DNA from: Clostridium disporicum
Lineage (GTDB): Bacteria > Bacillota > Clostridia > Clostridiales > Clostridiaceae
Assembly: GCF_001405015.1 (NCBI RefSeq)
Contig: NZ_CYZX01000024.1
Location: 1-59,415 of the forward strand
Length of the DNA: 59,415 nucleotides
Direction: 5' to 3'
This document shows, in pieces, positions 34,006 through 42,317 of this stretch (within the stretch, counting starts at the first letter, position 1; every line of letters begins with the position of its first letter). Below the pieces are notes generated by a model. The model was not told the origin of the DNA, searched no databases, and saw only the letters and a list, made by a program, of their open reading frames with translations. Both the position numbers and the translations under genes were made by a program.

Positions 34006-35028
34006 TTAAACTTCAAAAATCCAGCCTTCCGGTCCTTCAATATCACCAAATTGTATTCCACAAAGGATTCTATAAAGTTCTTTTATTACAGGACCAACTT
34101 CTGTTTCACTATAGAATACGTGAAGGTGACCATTATATTCAATACCACCAATTGGAGTTATTACAGCAGCAGTTCCACAAGCCCCAGCTTCTTTAAATAC
34201 ATCCAGATTATCTATTGGAACGTCTCTTTCATAAACCTTCATGCCTAAATAATGTTCAGCAATATGCATTAATGAATACTTGGTTATACTTGGAAGTATA
34301 GAAGACGACTTTGGAGTAACAAATTCGTTGTTTATGGTTATTCCAAAGAAGTTAGCAGCCCCAACTTCATCAATATTTTTTCTAGTTGCAGGGTCTAGGT
34401 ATATACAATCTGCAAAACCTCTATCAACAGCTACTTTATGAGGTTGAAGAGATGCAGCATAGTTTCCACCTACTTTGTTAGCTCCAGTACCATGTGGAGC
34501 AGCTCTATCATAGTCAGCAATCATAAAGTTACATGGAGTCATACCACCCTTAAAATAATTACCTACAGGTAAGCAGAATACAACGAATATATATTCCGTT
34601 GCAGGTTTAACACCTATATTATCACCTACTCCGATTACGAAAGGTCTTAAGTATAAGGTTCCACCAGTACCATAAGGTGGTATAAAGTGCTCATTTGCTT
34701 TTACTACTTGCTTACAAGCATCTATAAACTTATCTACAGGTATTTCAGGCATAAGTAACTTACTTAAGCTGTTATTCATTCTTTTAGCATTTTCATCAGG
34801 TCTAAACAATTGTATTTTTCCTGATTTTGTTTTATAGGCTTTTAGTCCTTCAAAACATTGTTGTCCATAGTGTAATGCAGTTGATGCTTCGCTTATTGTT
34901 AGCATATTATCTTCTATAAGATTGCCATCATCCCATTTTCCATCCTTCCAATATGAAATGTAACGATAGTCAGTTTTAATATAATTAAATCCAAGATTGC
35001 CCCAATCAATGTTTACAGTTTTATTCAT
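34006..35028 (-). CDS. ilvE: Branched-chain amino acid aminotransferase
   Basis: 340 residues, class IV PLP aminotransferase of the BCAT type. The PLP lysine lies in GTGANKVGGNYAAS near residue 188; the motifs LHYGQQCFEGLKAY near 52 and LYLRPFVIG near 126 are typical. It reversibly transfers amino groups between Leu, Ile or Val and 2-oxoglutarate. GGGGCG precedes the start. It is divergent from ridA across a 257-base gap. I see no T-box in its leader. Confidence 0.93.
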   Translation of the reverse strand: MNKTVNIDWGNLGFNYIKTDYRYISYWKDGKWDDGNLIEDNMLTISEASTALHYGQQCFEGLKAYKTKSGKIQLFRPDENAKRMNNSLSKLLMPEIPVDKFIDACKQVVKANEHFIPPYGTGGTLYLRPFVIGVGDNIGVKPATEYIFVVFCLPVGNYFKGGMTPCNFMIADYDRAAPHGTGANKVGGNYAASLQPHKVAVDRGFADCIYLDPATRKNIDEVGAANFFGITINNEFVTPKSSSILPSITKYSLMHIAEHYLGMKVYERDVPIDNLDVFKEAGACGTAAVITPIGGIEYNGHLHVFYSETEVGPVIKELYRILCGIQFGDIEGPEGWIFEV

Positions 35029-35285
35029 TTAAATCGCCCCTTTATTTATTTTATTCATCATTTTATCATTAATAACGAATAAGCGAAATATTAACATAAA
35101 AGTATTTATTTATACAAAATTATACTGACTATATGATAAAAAATACTATATTAATTGAAAAAATATTAAGGGTTTAATATTAGTATATAAAGAATAGAGA
35201 AATAGAATAACTATATGAGAATTTTATTGAAGAATATGGTACAATAATAAGTGTAAATATGATTTATATCATGGAGGTAAAATTT

Positions 35286-35663
35286 ATGAAGAGAGAAATT
35301 ATTTCAACAGCAAAAGCCCCATCTGCTATAGGACCTTACTCACAAGGAGTTAAAATTGGTGAGCTAGTTTATACATCAGGTCAAATACCAGTTAATCCTG
35401 CAACAGGAGAAATGGAAACAGATATTAAAAAAGCAACTGAAAGATCAATGAATAATGTTAAAGCTATTTTAGAAGAAGCTGGTACATCTTTAGAAAATAT
35501 AATTAAGACAACTATATTTTTAAAGGATATAAATGACTTTGCAGCAGTAAATGAAGTATATGCAACATTCTTTAATGCAAATCCACCAGCAAGAAGCTGC
35601 GTAGAAGTTGGAAAGCTTCCAAAGGATGCATTAATAGAAATAGAAGCAATAGCACATTTATAA
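35286..35663 (+). CDS. RidA family enamine/imine deaminase
   Basis: 125 residues from ATG 35286, supported by ATGGAGGT upstream; the longer reading from 35259 adds nine residues that the family lacks. YSQGVKIGELVYTSGQIPVN and the active-site Arg in PPARSCVEVGKLP are present. RidA hydrolyses reactive 2-aminoacrylate and other imines formed by PLP enzymes and so protects enzymes such as IlvE, which is encoded next to it in the opposite direction. Confidence 0.92.
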   Translation: MKREIISTAKAPSAIGPYSQGVKIGELVYTSGQIPVNPATGEMETDIKKATERSMNNVKAILEEAGTSLENIIKTTIFLKDINDFAAVNEVYATFFNANPPARSCVEVGKLPKDALIEIEAIAHL

Positions 35664-35701
35664 AAAAAAAGCTATATTTATATAGTTAAGGTTTAAATGA
35701 T

Positions 35702-35731
35702 AAACTCATTCTCATATTGTAGGATGAGTTT
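35702..35731 (+). terminator. Probable terminator of ridA
   Basis: AAACTCAT and ATGAGTTT form a stem just after ridA. The T-run is weak (TTAATTAAT). Confidence 0.5.
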
Positions 35732-35758
35732 AATTAATAATTAAGAGGGGGTGGAGAA

Positions 35759-36286
35759 ATGGACATATTAGAAATTTACAGTGCTTTAGATGCTTTAGGG
35801 ATATTTTTAGGAATAGTTTTCATATTTTTATTAGGATTCCTATTATTTGGAGTAATAGTTTATATTTTTACGGGTATAGCTTATTATAAAGCTGCTGAAG
35901 TTGAGGATATACCTAATAATTGGTTAGCTTGGATACCAGTAGGTAATAGTTATATAATGTTAAGATTAGCTGAAAAGAATATGAACTTTTTATTTGTTTT
36001 TATTGCATCAATGGCAAGTACTGTTATCAGAAATTTTTTTGATACAGGAGTAATATTTAACCTAATATCATTTGCTATAAGTATAGTATCAATTATTATA
36101 TCTATACAATGCTATTTAGTTATAGGTAAAAAGTATGAAATAAGTCCAGCTTGGTTCATTGTTGGGTGTTTTATAATACCGGTAATGATTGTTCCAATGG
36201 TAATGCTATATAAGAAAGCAAAAAAGATATCTAGAGGTGAAGCTACATTAAATAGCATAGAAAATGATGCAAATAATGAATTTTGA
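35759..36286 (+). CDS. Small multi-pass membrane protein, function unknown (DUF5684-like)
   Basis: 175 residues with four to five hydrophobic segments. The stretch YYKAAEVEDIPNNWLAWIPVGN followed by several helices and a basic tail is like short DUF5684-type proteins, where a signal peptidase-like W-x-x-x-P-x-x-N pattern is shared. This family call is tentative. AGGGGGTG precedes the ATG. It stands alone between two terminators. Confidence 0.55.
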   Translation: MDILEIYSALDALGIFLGIVFIFLLGFLLFGVIVYIFTGIAYYKAAEVEDIPNNWLAWIPVGNSYIMLRLAEKNMNFLFVFIASMASTVIRNFFDTGVIFNLISFAISIVSIIISIQCYLVIGKKYEISPAWFIVGCFIIPVMIVPMVMLYKKAKKISRGEATLNSIENDANNEF

Positions 36287-36288
36287 TA

Positions 36289-36310
36289 AAAAAGCCGTAT
36301 AGGCTTTTTT
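36289..36310 (+). terminator. Short terminator
   Basis: AAAAGCC-GTATA-GGCTTTT with T-run, directly after the preceding membrane protein gene. Confidence 0.75.
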
Positions 36311-36398
36311 ATTTTTAAAAAATATAGTAAATTATAAAGTTGTATAATATTATATTAATAAGTTTTAAAAAATAAGATACAAATGGAAGGGAAGAAAA

Positions 36399-37454
36399 AT
36401 GAAGAAAAGAAAAATTAAATTACTATCAATTTGTGCTACTGCTATACTTTCAGTAGGGCTATTTGCTGGATGTGGCTCTTCAGGATCTAAGCAAGAAATA
36501 AATGTTTTAAACTACGGAGCAAATGCAGCAGAAGGTGTATTTGAAGAGTTTGAAAAAGAAACTGGTATAAAAGTTAATGAAACTACTTTTGATGATATGC
36601 AGTATATGTATCAAGAGGTGTCTAGTGGTAAGGTAAACTATGATGTAATATTAGTTTCAGATGATATGGCTGAAAAAATGATAAAGGAAGATATGCTTCA
36701 AAAAATTAATAAAGATAATATTCCAAACATAGTAAATATGAATGAGGGGGATATGGGTAAACCATATGATCCTAATAATGATTACACAGTACCATATATG
36801 AATGGAACAATAGGTTTAATATATAACACTGAAACTGTTGATGAAGATATAACTAGTTGGAAATCATTATTTGATCCTAAATATAAGGATGAAATATTTA
36901 TGTTTGATAATATAAGAGATACTATTGGAGTTGCATTAAAGACTTTAGGGTACTCATTAAACTCAACAGATCCTGCTCAATTAGAAGAAGCAAAGGAATT
37001 ATTAATTAAGCAAAAGCAAGAAGTAAATCCTATTTATGGGGCGGATGAAGTTTTAGACCTAATGAGAAGTGGTGAAAAGAAAATAGCTATGATATGGTCA
37101 GGTGAAGGATTAAACTTAGAAGCTGAAGATGGAAAGTTCAAATATGTTATCCCAGTTGAAGGTGCAGACTATTGGCTAGATTCATGGGCTATACCAAAAG
37201 ATGCAAAGAATGTTGAAGGTGCAGAAAAGTTTATAAACTTTATGTGTGATAAAGATATAGCATTTAGAACTGCTGATGAAATTGGATATACATCTCCACA
37301 AAAGCAAGCTATTGATGAACAAGCAGATGAAGTTAAGAATAATCCAAATGCATATATGCCACAAGAGATATTAGATAAATGTGAAGGGTATAAGTATTTA
37401 AATCAAGATGAATTAAAATTATATCAAGATGTGTGGATGGAAGTTAAAAACTAA
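36399..37454 (+). CDS. PotD-like polyamine-binding lipoprotein, orphan
   Basis: 351 residues. A lipoprotein signal ends in LFAGC with Cys at residue 25. The body follows the spermidine/putrescine-binding protein pattern: INVLNYGANAAEGVFEEFEKETG, YDVILVSDDMAEKMI, and YWLDSWAIPKDAKN with the Trp and Asp that clamp polyamines. Normally it works with PotA, PotB and PotC, but none is adjacent. It may cooperate with a potABC locus elsewhere or have taken a sensory role. AGGGAAG precedes the ATG. Confidence 0.85.
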   Translation: MKKRKIKLLSICATAILSVGLFAGCGSSGSKQEINVLNYGANAAEGVFEEFEKETGIKVNETTFDDMQYMYQEVSSGKVNYDVILVSDDMAEKMIKEDMLQKINKDNIPNIVNMNEGDMGKPYDPNNDYTVPYMNGTIGLIYNTETVDEDITSWKSLFDPKYKDEIFMFDNIRDTIGVALKTLGYSLNSTDPAQLEEAKELLIKQKQEVNPIYGADEVLDLMRSGEKKIAMIWSGEGLNLEAEDGKFKYVIPVEGADYWLDSWAIPKDAKNVEGAEKFINFMCDKDIAFRTADEIGYTSPQKQAIDEQADEVKNNPNAYMPQEILDKCEGYKYLNQDELKLYQDVWMEVKN

Positions 37455-37599
37455 CTGCTTATAGCAAAGGGAAAAGGTCAGTATAGAAATTATTCTTAAA
37501 AAGTATAATAATAAATGTGAATAAAGTGTTATATATATAGTAGAAATAAATATTTTAGTATATAATATGTATTAAAATTGATTCACTAAGGAGGTTATT

Positions 37600-38151
37600 A
37601 TGGATAGGGTAATTGATTTTAATGAATTAAAAAATAAAGTTAACGATAAAGATATAGATAAATTTGAAAGCTATATTTATGATTTATATTATAGAATGGC
37701 TGAAGGTAAAATAAATATGGCTGACTTCAATAGAGAGATTTCATCTTATATGGAGAAAAATAATATATCTCAAGATAAATTTATGAAGATACAAGCGAAA
37801 CTTATGGAGAGATATGGTTTTGATTCAGCAGCATTAGAAGAGCAAATGAAATCATTAGGATTAAATAATATTACTCCTGATGATTATGAAAAAGGCAGAA
37901 GAATGATGAGCTTCCAAGAGAAGTATAAATCAAGAATAAAAGTTAGAGCTGCTAGTGAATATTATATTAAAAATGAAAAAAATAATATAAATATTTGGCT
38001 TGAAGATGTAGATGTAATTATAAGAAGTGAAGGTAAAATTGATTTAACTGATGTTGAGTTAAATGAATTCCTATGCTCATATAAAAAGGTTGTAGATGAA
38101 AGAAGTTTAAAAATATCTATTTGTGAAAACACAAAGGAATATGATTACTAA
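37600..38151 (+). CDS. DUF3867-like clostridial protein
   Basis: 183 residues, soluble, highly charged and mostly helical, without a signal peptide. The beginning MDRVIDFNELKNKVNDKDIDK and the MAEGKINMADFNREISSYMEKNN segment suggest DUF3867, a family known from clostridia with no assigned function; I assign it from memory of the pattern. AAGGAGG precedes the ATG. Transcribed alone or with the ABC-F gene. Confidence 0.55.
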   Translation: MDRVIDFNELKNKVNDKDIDKFESYIYDLYYRMAEGKINMADFNREISSYMEKNNISQDKFMKIQAKLMERYGFDSAALEEQMKSLGLNNITPDDYEKGRRMMSFQEKYKSRIKVRAASEYYIKNEKNNINIWLEDVDVIIRSEGKIDLTDVELNEFLCSYKKVVDERSLKISICENTKEYDY

Positions 38152-38199
38152 AACTTACAACAACTTTCTATTTATTTTAAAATAATTTAAGGTATAATA

Positions 38200-38230
38200 A
38201 ATAAGGTGTGATTATAAATCACTCCTTATT
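38200..38230 (+). promoter_or_regulatory. Hairpin in front of the ABC-F gene (terminator or attenuator)
   Basis: AATAAGG (38200-38206) pairs with CCTTATT (38224-38230), and GTGATT with AATCAC inside; TTTAATT follows. TATAAT at 38193-38198 lies just upstream, so the hairpin could be either the terminator of the preceding gene or an attenuator in the ABC-F leader, as found for several ABC-F resistance genes. Confidence 0.5.
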
Positions 38231-38273
38231 TTTAATTAGAGATGAATAAGTTAAATATACTGGGGGATGAAAG

Positions 38274-39830
38274 ATGAGCGTTTTAACAGTTAAAAATATA
38301 AGTCATGGATTCGGTGACAGAGCTATTTTTGAAGATGTATCATTTAGATTACTTAAAGGTGAGCACGTAGGACTTATAGGTGCAAACGGAGAAGGTAAAT
38401 CTACGTTTATGAATATAATAACAAGTAAGTTAATGCCAGATGAAGGACAAGTTATTTGGAGTAACAGAGTTAGAGTTGGTTATATGGATCAACATGCAGA
38501 GCTTGAAAAGGGACTTACAATAAGAGATGTATTAAGAAGTGCATTCCAATACCTATTTGATATGGAAGCTGAAATGAATGAGCTTTATGGAAGAATGGGA
38601 GAAATGGATGAAGATGAAATGAATAAAGCTCTTGAAAGAACAGCTGTTATTCAAGATATGTTAGATAATAATGGATTTTATGTTATAGATGCCAAAGCTG
38701 AAGAAGTTGCTAAGGGGTTAGGTCTTTTAGATGTTGGTTTAGATAGAGATGTAACTGAACTTAGTGGTGGTCAAAGAACTAAAGTATTATTAGGGAAATT
38801 ATTACTTGAAACTCCGGATATATTACTTCTTGACGAGCCTACAAACTACTTAGATGAAGCTCATATTGAATGGTTAAAGAGATTTTTACAAAACTATGAT
38901 AATGCATTTATCCTTATATCACATGATATTCCATTCTTAAATTCAGTAATTAACTTAATTTATCATGTGGAAAACAGAAAGCTTACTAGATATGTTGGAG
39001 ATTACTATGAATTCCAAAGAATATACGAAGCTAACAAAGCTCAATTAGAAGCTGCATATGAAAGACAACAACAAGAAGTTGCTCAACTTAAAGATTTCGT
39101 TGCTAGAAATAAAGCAAGAGTTGCAACAAGTGGTATGGCTAAGGCTAGACAAAAGAAACTTGATAAGATGGAAATGATTGAGCTTGCAGCAGAAAAACCA
39201 AAGCCAGAGTTTAACTTTAAACAAGGAAGAACTTCAGGAAAGGTTATCTTCGAAACTAAAGATTTAGTAATTGGATATAACGATCCATTAACTAAGCCAT
39301 TAAATCTTTATATGGAAAGAGGACAAAAAATTGCTCTTGTAGGAGCTAATGGTCTTGGTAAGACAACATTACTTAAGAGCTTAATGGGTAAAATACCAGC
39401 ATTAAGCGGTGATGTACATTTAGGAGATTATCAACAAATAGGTTACTTCGAGCAAGAAATTAAAGAAGCTAACTATAACACATGTATTGAAGAAGTATGG
39501 GAACAATTCCCTTCAAAAACTCAATACGAAATAAGATCAGCACTTGCAAAGTGTGGATTAACTACTAAACATATTGAAAGTAAAGTATGTGTATTAAGTG
39601 GGGGAGAGCAAGCTAAGGTTAGACTTTGTAAGCTTATAAATGAAGAAACAAATATACTAATCCTTGACGAGCCTACTAACCATTTAGATGTAGAAGCTAA
39701 AGAAGAATTAAAGAGAGCTTTAAGAGAATATAAAGGAAGTATATTACTAGTATGTCACGAACTAGAATTCTATAGAGATGTTGTAACAGATATATGGAAC
39801 TGTGAGGAGTGGACAACAAAAGTTGTATAG
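38274..39830 (+). CDS. ABC-F family ATPase
   Basis: 518 residues with two ATPase cassettes and no membrane domain. Walker A GANGEGKST and GANGLGKTT; signatures LSGGQRTKVLLGKLL and LSGGEQAKVRLCKL; Walker B ILLLDEPTNYLD and ILILDEPTNHLD. The linker between them (roughly 245-320, rich in basic and coiled-coil residues) is the domain that enters the ribosomal E site. Similar to YbiT-like housekeeping factors; an antibiotic resistance role cannot be excluded. GGGGGATG precedes the ATG. Confidence 0.9.
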   Translation: MSVLTVKNISHGFGDRAIFEDVSFRLLKGEHVGLIGANGEGKSTFMNIITSKLMPDEGQVIWSNRVRVGYMDQHAELEKGLTIRDVLRSAFQYLFDMEAEMNELYGRMGEMDEDEMNKALERTAVIQDMLDNNGFYVIDAKAEEVAKGLGLLDVGLDRDVTELSGGQRTKVLLGKLLLETPDILLLDEPTNYLDEAHIEWLKRFLQNYDNAFILISHDIPFLNSVINLIYHVENRKLTRYVGDYYEFQRIYEANKAQLEAAYERQQQEVAQLKDFVARNKARVATSGMAKARQKKLDKMEMIELAAEKPKPEFNFKQGRTSGKVIFETKDLVIGYNDPLTKPLNLYMERGQKIALVGANGLGKTTLLKSLMGKIPALSGDVHLGDYQQIGYFEQEIKEANYNTCIEEVWEQFPSKTQYEIRSALAKCGLTTKHIESKVCVLSGGEQAKVRLCKLINEETNILILDEPTNHLDVEAKEELKRALREYKGSILLVCHELEFYRDVVTDIWNCEEWTTKVV

Positions 39831-39842
39831 TAGAACTAAAAA

Positions 39843-39868
39843 AGAGTCAATTAATTGGCTCTTTTTTT
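39843..39868 (+). terminator. Terminator of the ABC-F gene
   Basis: AGAGTCA (39843-39849) pairs with TGGCTCT (39856-39862), then seven T. Confidence 0.8.
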
Positions 39869-39972
39869 AGTATAAAAATTTATAAAGTATATTGATGTTT
39901 TTTAGTTGCATTATATGAACAAAAATTACTGATTTGGAGTATAATATAATAAAATTTTTATTGGAGAGAAAT

Positions 39973-40584
39973 ATGTTAAGTAGTCAAAGATATATTACTT
40001 TATCATTAGAATTACATTTGTTTTTTGCACGAATAATGAAGGAGCATTCTATTTTCTTGGAGGCAGGATTTACACCTAAGAATAGTAAACTTTCTAAGGA
40101 AGCAGATGAGTACAAAATAAAGTTTGAGAAGTTACTATTAGATACAGTTAAGGTAAGTCAAGGAGTAAATATAGAATCCGTAATAAATTCTGGAGAAATA
40201 TTTACTAAATATACTTTAAGTGCGGAAAAAAAGACACAGTATTATACGGCAATAAATATAAATTTTAAGATAACCTCAATGGAACAAGAGTTAAAGTGCA
40301 AAAATAAAATTGATTTTGATAATAAAACAGTTAAGTATGTGAAACAACTTAATAATAGAGGGATAAAATTGCTAGATGGGCTCATAGATTTAAAAAAGAG
40401 AATTTTAGATGGAATGTTATGTTGTGAATTATTTACATTAAATTATCCTTTACTAATTGAACATATAATACGTGAAGCTGAATTATATCGTTCATATATA
40501 AAATTACTTGAGAATGGTGATGATATTGAGGATTTTAATAATTCAGAGGTTAGAAAGAGTGAATTATTTGGGATCAAATTATGA
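39973..40584 (+). CDS. DUF2935 protein, N-terminal part of a frameshifted gene
   Basis: 203 residues from ATG 39973 (GGAGAG upstream; the longer TTG reading at 39934 has no support). LSLELHLFFARIMKEHSIFLEAGF is the first DUF2935 repeat, a four-helix bundle with E and H residues suggesting a metal site. The frame ends ELFGIKL-stop. Re-using one T at 40569 (TTT then TGG) would continue ELF-WDQIMMEHTLFIRGLLDP, the expected second repeat encoded by the next frame. So this is half of one gene of about 306 residues, broken by a one-base deletion or read through by -1 frameshifting. Confidence 0.8.
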   Translation: MLSSQRYITLSLELHLFFARIMKEHSIFLEAGFTPKNSKLSKEADEYKIKFEKLLLDTVKVSQGVNIESVINSGEIFTKYTLSAEKKTQYYTAININFKITSMEQELKCKNKIDFDNKTVKYVKQLNNRGIKLLDGLIDLKKRILDGMLCCELFTLNYPLLIEHIIREAELYRSYIKLLENGDDIEDFNNSEVRKSELFGIKL

Positions 40585-40892
40585 TGGAACATACTTTATT
40601 TATTCGAGGATTACTTGATCCTAGCGAAAATGAATTAATAGATACTTCAGAAAAGTTTGCAGATGATTATAGTGAGTTAATTAAAAAAGCAAGTGATATG
40701 AGTGATATGACAATATCTAGTATTACAAATGAAACATTAGTAGAGACAACTAAGTTAAAAGAGTTCAAGGAAGCTGGTGCAGGAGGAATACTTGATTGTA
40801 AAATAAAATCTATAATATTACCACTTCTTGCTGACCATGTATTAAGGGAAGCTAATCATTATATAAGACTGTTAAATAATTATAAAAAATAA
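40581..40892 (+). CDS. DUF2935 protein, C-terminal part of the same gene
   Basis: 103 residues. MMEHTLFIRGLLDPSENELI and ILPLLADHVLREANHYIRLL are the second DUF2935 repeat. Its ATG overlaps the upstream stop (ATGA), so it might be translated by coupling, but there is no strong ribosome site and the residues just before the ATG (WDQI) already fit the family motif in this frame. Best read as the separated 3' half of the 39973 gene. Confidence 0.75.
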   Translation: MMEHTLFIRGLLDPSENELIDTSEKFADDYSELIKKASDMSDMTISSITNETLVETTKLKEFKEAGAGGILDCKIKSIILPLLADHVLREANHYIRLLNNYKK

Positions 40893-40996
40893 CAAATTAC
40901 ATTATGGAATATGATATGCTATACCACATTTGGTGACAAAAGATATAGAGTTTTATATTATTTTGAATTTTATAATAATTATATATTTAATAAAGA

Positions 40997-41022
40997 AATA
41001 GCTAGCAAATTTGCTAGCTATT
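40997..41022. terminator. Perfect 26-bp palindrome, bidirectional terminator
   Basis: AATAGCTAGCAAA and TTTGCTAGCTATT are fully self-complementary, with T-rich sequence on the + side. It separates the DUF2935 gene from the convergent small gene at 41021-41149, whose stop codon touches it. Confidence 0.7.
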
Positions 41023-41149
41023 ATTTATATATAGGATAATCATTAAATTTGTACATTTCTTTTCTCCATGTATGTAGTCTTTCCCATGTTGGCTCTACCC
41101 CTAATGCTTTACATACTTTTATGAAATCACCTAAAATATATATACTCAT
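41021..41149 (-). CDS. Small protein of 42 residues, unknown
   Basis: MSIYILGDFIKVCKALGVEP is followed by TWERLHTWRKEMYKFNDYPI and YK. AAAGGAGAG lies eight bases before the ATG, the best evidence that it is translated. It has three aromatic/charged helices worth of sequence and one Cys but no membrane helix. A bidirectional terminator follows directly. I do not recognise a named family. Confidence 0.6.
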   Translation of the reverse strand: MSIYILGDFIKVCKALGVEPTWERLHTWRKEMYKFNDYPIYK

Positions 41150-41447
41150 TTAAAAACTCTCCTTTACAATTAAGCATTTTATTTATATATCTATAGTTAT
41201 GTTTATTAGAAAGAAAATATGATTATTTAATATAAAAAATAATAATTAAATAAAATAAATTAATTTATGAGAAAAATAGCTATTTGAATTTTATATAGTT
41301 ATATAAATTAGGGGTAAATAATACAGGGGATAATTACCTTTAACATGATTTATAAAAGTTGTTATAATAATGTCTAAACAAAAGATAGGATATAAGTTGT
41401 TTCTATTTGAAAAGATACATTATAAATTATAGTATGGAGATGGTAAT
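41150..41447. other. AT-rich divergent gap
   Basis: About 300 bases with no gene. It must hold the promoters of the 42-residue gene (minus) and of the J-like gene (plus). Nothing else was recognised. Confidence 0.4.
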
Positions 41448-42242
41448 ATGGAACATTATAAGATTTTAGGCGTTGATGAAAATGCCACTATGGAAGAAAT
41501 AAAAGAGGCATATGATAATAAGGTAAAGCAATTTAAAGAAGAGATTAAAGATGAAAGAAGAGCAAAGAAATTTATAGAAGTATTTGATAAAGCTTATGAA
41601 GAAATAAAATTAGAAAGAGAAAAAATTCAGAATCAACAAACTATGATTATAGATTTTAAAGAGGCTGATTCAATACAGGAGTTAAAAGATGATTTAGATA
41701 AAAGTGAAGAAAATTTTCAGTGTAGTATTGAGGGGGAGGAATTTGATGAGAGTGAAGAAAGAAGTATAGTAACTAAAGAAAAAAGGAAATCAAACTCAAA
41801 AATATCATCAGCAAAAAAGGGGAAAAGTAATAATAAGAAGTCGTCAAAGACTAAAGATGTAGAGAATGAGAAAACTATGAAAAAAGCTAATAAGAAGGTA
41901 GTAGTTAAGAATAGAAAAGAATCGTCTACGATAGCTAAAGAAATTAAATTACCATTTAAACTATTAGCAATACCAGTAATAGTTGTATTAACAATAATTT
42001 TATTCTTATGTAAAATATTAAACTTAATATCTTGGATTGCATCTAAGGCTATAATAATAGCTTCAATAGCAGGTGCTTCTATTCATGGATATCAAATTTA
42101 CATTGGATATGCTGTGCAGTATAAGATATTTATTTTATGTGCTATAGGTTTTATAGTTTCTTTATTTTTACCTTCTATATTAAGAGTTCTTCCAAGAGTT
42201 TTAGAAGGAATAAACAATAGATTAAAAAGGTTTGTTTTTTAG
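41448..42242 (+). CDS. J-domain-like membrane protein without the HPD motif
   Basis: 264 residues. Residues 1-55 (MEHYKILGVDENATMEEIKE...FIEVFDKAYEEI) follow DnaJ J-domain helices I-III, but the HPD loop that stimulates DnaK ATPase is absent (KQFKEEIKD instead). A long charged, lysine-rich linker (about 70-160) follows, then about three transmembrane helices (166-250). This resembles membrane-anchored J-like proteins that no longer activate Hsp70. GGAGATGG precedes the ATG. The multicopper oxidase starts 76 bases downstream. Confidence 0.65.
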   Translation: MEHYKILGVDENATMEEIKEAYDNKVKQFKEEIKDERRAKKFIEVFDKAYEEIKLEREKIQNQQTMIIDFKEADSIQELKDDLDKSEENFQCSIEGEEFDESEERSIVTKEKRKSNSKISSAKKGKSNNKKSSKTKDVENEKTMKKANKKVVVKNRKESSTIAKEIKLPFKLLAIPVIVVLTIILFLCKILNLISWIASKAIIIASIAGASIHGYQIYIGYAVQYKIFILCAIGFIVSLFLPSILRVLPRVLEGINNRLKRFVF

Positions 42243-42317
42243 GTAGAATATAACTAATAATGTATTTGGATGTTTAATATAATAAAGTGAAAGAATTAAT
42301 TTAAAATTGGAGTTAAT

